Shown: in pieces, positions 1-5,032 of the stretch
Numbering within the stretch: the first letter of the stretch is position 1
Layout of the letters: each line of letters starts with the position of its first letter
NCBI GenBank assembly: GCA_964570585.1
Contig: CAZMYR010000068.1
Coordinates: 1-5,058, forward strand
Length of the DNA: 5,058 nt
Direction of reading: 5' to 3'
DNA from: G020354945 sp964570585
Lineage (GTDB): Bacteria; Omnitrophota; Gorgyraeia; JABMRG01; JAFGKX01
Program-made: the position numbers and the translations under genes
Notes under the pieces: generated by a model
Told to the model about the DNA's origin: nothing
The model's input: the letters and a program-made list of their open reading frames with translations, nothing else
The model's database searches: none

Positions 1-61
1 CCTGTTTTGGATGTTGATTAAAAAGGAGTATTTCAGCAACCTCAAGAAATTTACTTGACAT
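1..61 (-). CDS. Possible 5' end of a divergent gene, cut by the window edge
   Basis: Read on the - strand, an ATG at 61-59 opens a frame of 20 codons that runs off the window without a stop. It begins MSSKFLEVAEILLF and continues NQHPKQ. The pattern of hydrophobic residues (F-L-E-V-A-x-I-L-L, then H-P-K) looks like the first helix of a small winged-helix or HARE-HTH type domain, but 20 residues are too few to assign a family. No Shine-Dalgarno precedes the ATG. A -10-like TATACT lies 5 nt before it (67-72 on the + strand), so a leaderless transcript is conceivable, though no good -35 is visible. The start codon overlaps the -35 element of the rimP promoter. The competing reading is a + strand C-terminus in frame 2, ending KKEYFSNLKKFT with TGA at 56-58. 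I favour the - strand reading only slightly. Confidence 0.3.
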   Translation of the reverse strand, partial: MSSKFLEVAEILLFNQHPKQ

Positions 62-83
62 GAAATAGTATATATAATATAAT
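55..83 (+). promoter_or_regulatory. Sigma70-type promoter of the rimP-nusA-infB-trpS operon
   Basis: TTGACA at 55-60 and TATAAT at 78-83 both match the housekeeping consensus exactly and are separated by exactly 17 bp. Transcription would start near position 90, giving a leader of about 160 nt before the rimP ATG. The spacer is AT-rich (TATATAATA), and a second TATAAT at 73-78 has only a 12-bp spacer, so it is unlikely to be used. No operator-like dyad overlaps the promoter. An unrestrained consensus promoter fits a constitutive housekeeping operon controlled afterwards in its leader. Confidence 0.87.
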
Positions 84-91
84 CACATTCA

Positions 92-119
92 CTAATTTAA
101 TCCTAAATTAGGGAAGGGG
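92..119 (+). promoter_or_regulatory. 5' hairpin and G-rich linker of the operon leader
   Basis: CTAATTTA (92-99) and TAAATTAG (104-111) form a perfect 8-bp stem closed by the tetraloop ATCC. It begins about 2 nt after the predicted transcription start. A G-rich stretch, GGGAAGGGG (111-119), follows. The hairpin is AT-rich and modestly stable. A stem this close to the 5' end could protect the mRNA from 5'-dependent decay. I find no sequence in 90-127 complementary to the 5' arm of the downstream terminator, so this is not a classical antiterminator. The G-rich linker may be a protein or ribosome contact, which is speculation. Confidence 0.45.
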
Positions 120-127
120 TGAATATC

Positions 128-161
128 AAAGCGAGTGGTTTGCGGACTCGCTTTTTATTTT
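128..161 (+). terminator. Intrinsic terminator/attenuator in the operon leader
   Basis: AAAGCGAGT (128-136) and ACTCGCTTT (146-154) are perfect complements: a 9-bp stem with a GC-rich core and a 9-nt loop, running into TTTTT at 152-156 and then ATTTT. This is a textbook intrinsic terminator, but it lies between the promoter and the first gene of the operon, about 88 nt before the rimP ATG. It could instead terminate an upstream + strand gene, but it sits some 70 nt beyond the only such stop and downstream of the promoter. Attenuation of nusA operons is known: Bacillus subtilis NusA is reported to act on a terminator in its own operon leader. The same use here is an inference. Confidence 0.78.
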
Positions 162-169
162 AATGAGGA

Positions 170-204
170 TATAACTTAGCGAGCGATAGCGAAGCTAAGT
201 TATA
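170..204 (+). repeat. Leader palindrome 1, GA/GC-core hairpin
   Basis: TATAACTTAGC (170-180) and its exact reverse complement (194-204) make an 11-bp stem. The 13-nt centre (181-193) can continue as a tandem G-A/A-G mismatch (181-182 with 191-192), a GC/GC two-pair stem (183-184 with 189-190) and a GATA loop, leaving A193 bulged. No T tract follows, so it is not a terminator. The centre resembles that of the next palindrome although the arms do not. I recall similar GAGC...GCGA-centred palindromes scattered between genes in candidate-phylum genomes. Whether this is a mobile-type repeat or a regulatory RNA element cannot be decided from one window. Confidence 0.6.
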
Positions 205-215
205 AGTCCGAATTA

Positions 216-242
216 ATCCCGAGGAGCAAAGCGACGAGGGAT
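216..242 (+). promoter_or_regulatory. Leader palindrome 2, containing the rimP ribosome binding site
   Basis: ATCCC (216-220) pairs with GGGAT (238-242). Inside lie a tandem GA/GA mismatch (221-222 with 236-237), the pair G223-C235, a second GA/GA mismatch (224-225 with 233-234), GC/GC pairs (226-227 with 231-232) and an AAA loop (228-230). The 3' side carries GAGGG (236-240), which ends 8 nt before the rimP ATG and is the best Shine-Dalgarno there. Folding would therefore bury the ribosome binding site in the stem. An alternative GAGGAG at 221-226 lies too far upstream. The hairpin is short, so it may act only with a protein or with ribosome occupancy. Confidence 0.55.
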
Positions 243-248
243 CTCAAT

Positions 249-722
249 ATGAAACCGGCAGAAGATATAAAACAACTTATGCAACCTGTGCTGAATAATT
301 GCAACGCCGAATTGGTGGATATCAGTTTAAGCGGTTCTAAGCATAAGCCTATTTTGCGTGTATTGGTAGATAAGGAAGGTGGAATTACTTTAGATGAATG
401 TACTGATATAAACAGGCAATTGAGCGATATTTTGGATAAAGATGATATTATAAAGGAAAGTTTCATATTATTAGAGGTGTCTTCGCCTGGTTTAGACCGA
501 CCATTAAGAGAGAAGAAAGATTTTGAAAAAGTAATAGGAAAAGAGATTAATTTATACATAAAGGAACCCATAGAGGGGGAGAATTTTTTTCAGGCAATGT
601 TAGATTCTGCAGGCGAGGATTTTATAAGTTTAAAACTAAAGGGCGGTCAACTAAAAATACCTTACGAGAATATTCATAATGCAAAGGTATGCATAACGAT
701 GCAGAGGAGATTACGTAAATGA
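249..722 (+). CDS. rimP: Ribosome maturation factor RimP
   Basis: RimP is a cytoplasmic 30S assembly factor that helps form the decoding region and assists S12 incorporation. The 157-residue product has the usual family length. Its N-terminal alpha/beta domain (about 1-88) holds the family hallmarks: LRVLVDKEGGITLDECT at 36-52 and LEVSSPGLDRPL at 75-86. An SH3-like C-terminal domain follows (about 90-150). The ATG at 249 is the only credible start: no ATG, GTG or TTG lies in frame between it and the upstream stop at 177-179, and GAGGG sits 8 nt before it. It is the first gene of the operon. Its TGA overlaps the nusA ATG in an ATGA arrangement, which implies translational coupling. Expression probably depends on the leader terminator and on the hairpin covering its ribosome binding site. 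Confidence 0.96.
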   Translation: MKPAEDIKQLMQPVLNNCNAELVDISLSGSKHKPILRVLVDKEGGITLDECTDINRQLSDILDKDDIIKESFILLEVSSPGLDRPLREKKDFEKVIGKEINLYIKEPIEGENFFQAMLDSAGEDFISLKLKGGQLKIPYENIHNAKVCITMQRRLRK

Positions 723-1879
723 ACGGCGAACTTTTATCGGTCCTTGAGCATATCGAACGCGAAAAAGGCATAGATAGAAATATTCTTATAGCGGCGGTTG
801 AATCTGCTTTGGTTAGCGCTGCAAAGAAGGTTGTAGGAGGAGATACTTCTGATATTGAAGTTAAACTCAACGCCGAGACGGGTGCTATAAAGATATTTTC
901 TAAAGGCAAGGAAGTAAAATCAGCAAAGTTTGGCAGGATAGCTGCTCAGACAGCCAAGCAGGTTATAATACAAAAGATAAGAGAAGCAGAAAGAGATGTT
1001 ATATATACTGATTACCATGGCAGGGAAGGGTCTCTTATAACCGGCGCAGTACATAGATTTGAGAAAGGCAATATTATAGTTGATCTTGGAAAGACAGAAG
1101 GTATCCTGCTCAGGGCCGAAGTGCCCCTAAAAGAGCATTACAAACAGGGGGAGAGAATAAAGGCTTATATTACAGAGGTTGTAAAGACGCCAAGGGGCCC
1201 AAGGATTATGCTTTCCAGAAGGCATGAAAATATGTTAAAAAAATTATTTGAAACTGAGGTGCCTGAGATAGCCGAAGGTATAGTGGAGATAAAATCTGTT
1301 GCAAGAGAGGCAGGAGACAGGTCTAAAATCGCTGTTGTTTCCAAAGATGAAAAAGTAGATTCAGTCGGCGCTTGTGTTGGAATGAGAGGGCAGAGAGTCA
1401 AAAATATTGTAAGGGAATTGTATGGCGAAAAGATAGATATCGTTAGATACAGCGATGACATAGCTGAGTATGCTAAGGCTGCATTAAGTCCGGCAGAAGC
1501 AATAAGTATAGATGTTGACAAAGAAAACAATAGAGTATCGGTGATTGTGGAAGATGTCCAGCTATCTTTAGCAATAGGGAAAAGGGGGCAAAATGTTCGT
1601 TTAGCCGCTAAACTTATCGGATGGATGATAGATGTAAGCAGTAAGACCGAAGCGGCAGAAGAGGCAGAAGGAGAAACCGAGGTTGAGGAAGAGCTGCCTT
1701 CGCTGAATAATTTACCGGGCGTCGGTAAAAAGATTAAAGATGCGTTGATTAATGCTGGGTATAATCGCCTTGAGGATATAGCCAATGCAAAAAAAGAAGA
1801 CCTTATTAAGATAGAAGGGATAGGCAAGGTCACAGCTCGAAAAATCATAACAGCAGCAAAAGAGTTGATTAAAGGATGA
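719..1879 (+). CDS. nusA: Transcription termination/antitermination factor NusA
   Basis: NusA binds RNA polymerase and nascent RNA, prolonging pauses and aiding hairpin-dependent termination or antitermination complexes. The domain order in the 386 residues is: N-terminal polymerase-binding domain (1-100, with FGRIAAQTAKQ at 71-81 and IREAERD at 87-93), S1 (about 104-167), KH1 (about 185-250, GMRG loop at 221-224), KH2 (about 258-308, GKRG at 287-290), an acidic linker (311-325), then two helix-hairpin-helix motifs (LPGVGKK at 332-338 and IEGIGKV at 365-371). The tail replaces the acidic repeats of E. coli NusA; B. subtilis NusA lacks both. The N-terminal domain is short: only about 10 residues separate the IKIF strand from FGRIAAQ, against about 42 in B. 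subtilis. The start overlaps the rimP stop, with GAGGAGA at 704-710 as Shine-Dalgarno. NusA could feed back on the leader terminator. Confidence 0.97.
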   Translation: MNGELLSVLEHIEREKGIDRNILIAAVESALVSAAKKVVGGDTSDIEVKLNAETGAIKIFSKGKEVKSAKFGRIAAQTAKQVIIQKIREAERDVIYTDYHGREGSLITGAVHRFEKGNIIVDLGKTEGILLRAEVPLKEHYKQGERIKAYITEVVKTPRGPRIMLSRRHENMLKKLFETEVPEIAEGIVEIKSVAREAGDRSKIAVVSKDEKVDSVGACVGMRGQRVKNIVRELYGEKIDIVRYSDDIAEYAKAALSPAEAISIDVDKENNRVSVIVEDVQLSLAIGKRGQNVRLAAKLIGWMIDVSSKTEAAEEAEGETEVEEELPSLNNLPGVGKKIKDALINAGYNRLEDIANAKKEDLIKIEGIGKVTARKIITAAKELIKG

Positions 1880-1888
1880 GAAAGAAAA

Positions 1889-1924
1889 ATGGAAGGAGAT
1901 CGGGACTCCTTCCATCCCTTCCAT
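1889..1924 (+). promoter_or_regulatory. nusA-infB spacer hairpin with a repeated 3' arm
   Basis: ATGGAAGGAG (1889-1898) and CTCCTTCCAT (1906-1915) form a perfect 10-bp stem with the 7-nt loop ATCGGGA. CCCTTCCAT (1916-1924) directly after it nearly copies the 3' arm and could pair with the first 8 bases of the 5' arm instead, giving two mutually exclusive folds. There is no T tract, so it is not an intrinsic terminator. The only strong Shine-Dalgarno-like sequence in the spacer, GGAAGGAG (1891-1898), lies inside the stem and 33 nt from the infB ATG. Possible roles are mRNA processing or stability, or control of IF2 initiation; none is shown by the sequence. Confidence 0.6.
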
Positions 1925-1931
1925 TAAAAGA

Positions 1932-4049
1932 ATGAAAAAGAAAAAAGGCCCGATAAGAGTATCGGGTTTAGCAAAGCAATTGAAGCTTAGTTCAAAAGAG
2001 CTGATTGGCCGGATTTCGGAATTAGGCATAGGTGTAAGTTCCGATAAGAGCACCTTAGCCGAGGCCACAGTCAGAAAGATAAAGAAGGCTTTTTCTAAAA
2101 AAGAACCAGGTGCCAAAGTTAAACCACAAAAAAAGGTGGCTAAAGTTAAGAAGGCCCCTGGACTCATTAAGGCCAAACCTAAAAGAAAAAAACCTGCTAA
2201 ATTAGTCGAACCGACAGTTGAAGAAAACGAAATTACCCTACCGAAAGTAGCTCCTTCTCCTAAAGAAGAAGTTATACCGAAAGAAAAACCTCTGCAGAAA
2301 ATCGTTAAGGTAAAATTTCCTATAACCGTAAAAGATTTAGCATCCAAGATGTCTATCGGCCCCAGCCTGCTTATTAAAAATCTAATGGATTTGAGAGTTT
2401 TTGCTACTATAAATCAACTAATTGATGAGGGTATAGCCAAACAGGCGGGTGAAAAATTTGGATATCGAATAGAAAGCCTGCCTACCATAGAGCAAGAGAC
2501 TATGGCTGTTTATGAAAAGCAAGATTTATCCAAGTTAAGACCCCGGGCACCGGTAATCACATTAATGGGCCACGTAGACCATGGCAAAACTTCTTTGCTT
2601 GATTATATTAGAAAGAGCAAAATCATAGATTTTGAAAAAGGCGGAATAACCCAACACATAGGTGCTTACAGAGTCTGTCTGGATAAAGGCGAGATAACAT
2701 TTTTGGACACACCCGGTCATGAGGCATTTACTGCAATGCGGGCAAGAGGGGCTACAGCGACGGACATAGTGGTTTTAGTCGTTGCCGCTGATGACGGTGT
2801 AAAACCCCAGACAATCGAAGCAATAGATCACGCCAGAGCTGCTAAAGTCTCTATTGTGGTGGCTGTAAATAAAATAGATAAACCAAACATTGATATCGAC
2901 AAGGTTAAAAAGCAACTTTCTGAGTTTGGTTTAACAGCAGAGGACTGGGGAGGTAAGACCATTACCGTTAATGTGTCTGCCAAGACGGGTGAAGGAGCAG
3001 AGAAATTGCTTGAGATGATATTGCTTGAGGCGGAGATGCTTGAATTAAAAGCAGACCCAACCAAGCCGGCAAGGGGGGTTGTGATTGAAGGTAAGTTATC
3101 TAAAGGCGGCGGTCCTGTTGCTACTGTGCTGGTTAAAAACGGTAGCTTACACCCCGGAGACGTTGTAATTTGCGGAAAATACTATGGTAAGATTAGAGCC
3201 CTTATTGATGACAGAATTCATAAAGTAAAGGAAGCGCCGCCTTCCATGCCTGTAGAAATATTGGGCCTAAATGGTATTCCGGATGCAGGGGACCCCTTTA
3301 TTGTTGTGGATAATGAAAGAAAGGCAAAGGAGATAACCGAATTGCGTCTTCAGAAAGCTAAAGAAGAAAAATTAGCACCTGTAGCCAGAAAGGTATCGTT
3401 AGAAGATTTTTATGCTGAAGTTCAAAAGGGCAAAATAAAAGAGTTAAAGGTCATATTAAAAGCCGATGTGCAGGGTTCCCTAGAAGCTTTAAGAGATTCG
3501 CTAATGAAAATAGATACAAAAGAGCTAAAATTAAATATCATACATACTGCAGTGGGAGACGTTAATGAGTCCGATGTATTGTTAGCTGCTGCTTCAAATG
3601 CGGTAATAATAGGTTTGCATGCCGGCAAGACAGCCGAGGCGGAAAAGGCAATTAAAAGAGAAGGCGTTGATTTAAAATTATATGCCATAATATATGAAGC
3701 TATATCTGATGTCAAGGCAGCATTAGAAGGAATGCTGGAGCCTAAGTTAAAAGAAGTTTTCCTGGGCCGTGCGGTTGTGCGCCAGGTATTTAAAATCTCC
3801 AAAGCAGGAACAGTAGCAGGTTGTTATGTGCAGAAGGGAACAATTAGACGCACTAACGATTGCAGGCTGATAAAGAATGGTCAAGAGGTTTATAAAGGAA
3901 AGCTCTCTTCACTTAAAAGATTTAAAGATGACATTAAGGAAGCTGCCGAAGGTTATGAGTGTGGAATAGGGTTAGAGGGTTTTGAAGATATCAAGCTGGG
4001 AGATATTATTGAGGCATTTGAGGTTCAGAAGATAGCGAGGAAGCTGTAA
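1932..4049 (+). CDS. infB: Translation initiation factor IF2
   Basis: IF2 is the GTPase that brings fMet-tRNA to the 30S P site and promotes 50S joining. The 705 residues, close to the short Bacillus type, contain: an IF2_N module (about 8-55), a Lys/Pro-rich linker (56-125), a second IF2_N-like module (about 126-180), the G domain (about 203-372), beta-barrel domain II (about 378-460), domain III (about 497-600) and the fMet-tRNA-binding C-terminal domain (about 605-700). The GTPase motifs are intact: G1 GHVDHGKT 213-220, G2 threonine T240 in GGIT, G3 DTPGH 259-263, G4 NKID 313-316, G5 SAK 349-351. The domain III segment usually reading GFNVRP is GLHAGKT (561-567). The ATG at 1932 starts just before the N-terminal IF2_N fold and no other standard in-frame start follows the stop at 1866-1868. 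No Shine-Dalgarno stands at normal distance. The stop overlaps the trpS start. Confidence 0.97.
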   Translation: MKKKKGPIRVSGLAKQLKLSSKELIGRISELGIGVSSDKSTLAEATVRKIKKAFSKKEPGAKVKPQKKVAKVKKAPGLIKAKPKRKKPAKLVEPTVEENEITLPKVAPSPKEEVIPKEKPLQKIVKVKFPITVKDLASKMSIGPSLLIKNLMDLRVFATINQLIDEGIAKQAGEKFGYRIESLPTIEQETMAVYEKQDLSKLRPRAPVITLMGHVDHGKTSLLDYIRKSKIIDFEKGGITQHIGAYRVCLDKGEITFLDTPGHEAFTAMRARGATATDIVVLVVAADDGVKPQTIEAIDHARAAKVSIVVAVNKIDKPNIDIDKVKKQLSEFGLTAEDWGGKTITVNVSAKTGEGAEKLLEMILLEAEMLELKADPTKPARGVVIEGKLSKGGGPVATVLVKNGSLHPGDVVICGKYYGKIRALIDDRIHKVKEAPPSMPVEILGLNGIPDAGDPFIVVDNERKAKEITELRLQKAKEEKLAPVARKVSLEDFYAEVQKGKIKELKVILKADVQGSLEALRDSLMKIDTKELKLNIIHTAVGDVNESDVLLAAASNAVIIGLHAGKTAEAEKAIKREGVDLKLYAIIYEAISDVKAALEGMLEPKLKEVFLGRAVVRQVFKISKAGTVAGCYVQKGTIRRTNDCRLIKNGQEVYKGKLSSLKRFKDDIKEAAEGYECGIGLEGFEDIKLGDIIEAFEVQKIARKL

Positions 4050-5032
4050 TGAAAAAGCGACTACTAAGCGGGATGAGGCCAACAGGCAGGATGCATTTAG
4101 GCCATCTTCTCGGAGCATTAAATAATTGGATTAATTTACAGGATAAATATGATTGCTATTTTATGGTTGCTGATTGGCACGCCCTAATGAGTGAATACAA
4201 AAATGCTGCCTATATAAAAGATTGTATTATCGAGATGGTAGCTGACTGGATAAGTGCCGGAATTGACCCTGAAAAATCTGTTATATTTTTGCAATCTGAT
4301 GTAAAAGAACATCTTGAGCTGGCAATGATATTATCGGATATAACGCCTTCCTCCTGGCTGGAAAGATGCCCTACCTATAAAGAGCAGCTTAAGGAATTAA
4401 AAGGTAAAGAGTTAACAACGTATGGATTTTTAGGATACCCTGTATTACAAGCAGCAGATATATTAATATATAAAGCCCGGGCTGTTCCTGTAGGGGAAGA
4501 TCAACTTCCCCATTTGGAATTGGCGAGGGAAATAGCGAGAAGGTTTAATCATTTATATGGGGGGGAGATTTTCCCAGACCCGGAAGCATTGCTTACGAAA
4601 ATGCCCCGGCTTTTGGGTATCGATAATAGAAAAATGTCCAAAAGTTATGATAATTTTATAGCATTATCCGAGAAAGAGGAAGTGATTAATAGCAAAGTCT
4701 ATTCTATGATTACTGACCCTAAGCGGATAAAGAAGATAGATCCGGGTCATCCCGGCATATGTAATGTCTTTAGCTATTATAAAATTTTTAAACCTGAAAT
4801 AACAGGTGAGGTTAGAAATTGGTGTGAAGGTGCAGAAAAAGGATGCACTGAATGCAAAAAAGAATTAGCACAGATTCTGATTGATTATCTTGAACCTATC
4901 CGCAAGAAGAGAGAAAGACTTCTGAAAGACAAAGGTTATATAAAAGATATCTTAAAAGATGGCGCTAAGAAAGCAACAGAGATTGCCTCAAAGATAATGG
5001 GAGAGGCATATAAGGCAGTGGGAATGAAATAA
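4049..5032 (+). CDS. trpS: Tryptophanyl-tRNA synthetase, candidate iron-sulfur type
   Basis: This class Ic synthetase charges tRNA-Trp with tryptophan using ATP. At 327 residues it is full length. The HIGH-type signature is HLGH at 16-19, in the context RPTGRMHLGH, and the KMSKS loop is exact at 195-199. QAADILIYKA (134-143) and VPVGEDQLPHLE (146-157) are typical of the TrpRS active-site region. Four cysteines, C238, C259, C266 and C269, have spacing C-x20-C-x6-C-x2-C, nearly that of the [4Fe-4S] cluster in Thermotoga maritima TrpRS (C-x22-C-x6-C-x2-C, as I recall), so this enzyme probably binds a cluster near the anticodon-binding part. Its ATG overlaps the infB stop (TAATG), and GAGGA (4037-4041) lies 7 nt upstream, so translation is likely coupled to infB. 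No tryptophan-responsive T-box or leader is present, so it should follow the operon promoter. Confidence 0.97.
   Translation: MKKRLLSGMRPTGRMHLGHLLGALNNWINLQDKYDCYFMVADWHALMSEYKNAAYIKDCIIEMVADWISAGIDPEKSVIFLQSDVKEHLELAMILSDITPSSWLERCPTYKEQLKELKGKELTTYGFLGYPVLQAADILIYKARAVPVGEDQLPHLELAREIARRFNHLYGGEIFPDPEALLTKMPRLLGIDNRKMSKSYDNFIALSEKEEVINSKVYSMITDPKRIKKIDPGHPGICNVFSYYKIFKPEITGEVRNWCEGAEKGCTECKKELAQILIDYLEPIRKKRERLLKDKGYIKDILKDGAKKATEIASKIMGEAYKAVGMK

Noticed and set aside
73..78. A second TATAAT upstream of the chosen -10.
   Set aside because: It would leave a 12-bp spacer to TTGACA, too short for a sigma70 promoter, and I see no other -35 for it.
119..163. A 14-codon GTG-started frame crossing the leader terminator and stopping at TAA 161-163, like an attenuation leader peptide.
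   Set aside because: The G-rich Shine-Dalgarno-like run abuts the GTG with almost no spacing, there is no run of one amino-acid codon, and no alternative antiterminator is visible.
127..234. The octamer CAAAGCGA occurs at 127-134 in the terminator and at 227-234 in palindrome 2, so the terminator 3' arm could pair with the later copy.
   Set aside because: Polymerase would have passed the terminator before the second copy exists, and an 8-base match in similar GA/GC-rich hairpins can arise by chance.
1165..1848. A 227-codon open frame on the - strand opposite nusA.
   Set aside because: It lies wholly opposite conserved nusA codons, is rich in Ser/Leu/Ile as expected from the complement of Lys/Glu-rich coding, and has no family resemblance.
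1712..2347. A 211-codon open frame on the - strand across the nusA end and infB start.
   Set aside because: It spans two convincing genes and their spacer, and its Phe/Leu-rich product mirrors the Lys-rich IF2 linker. It is a shadow frame.
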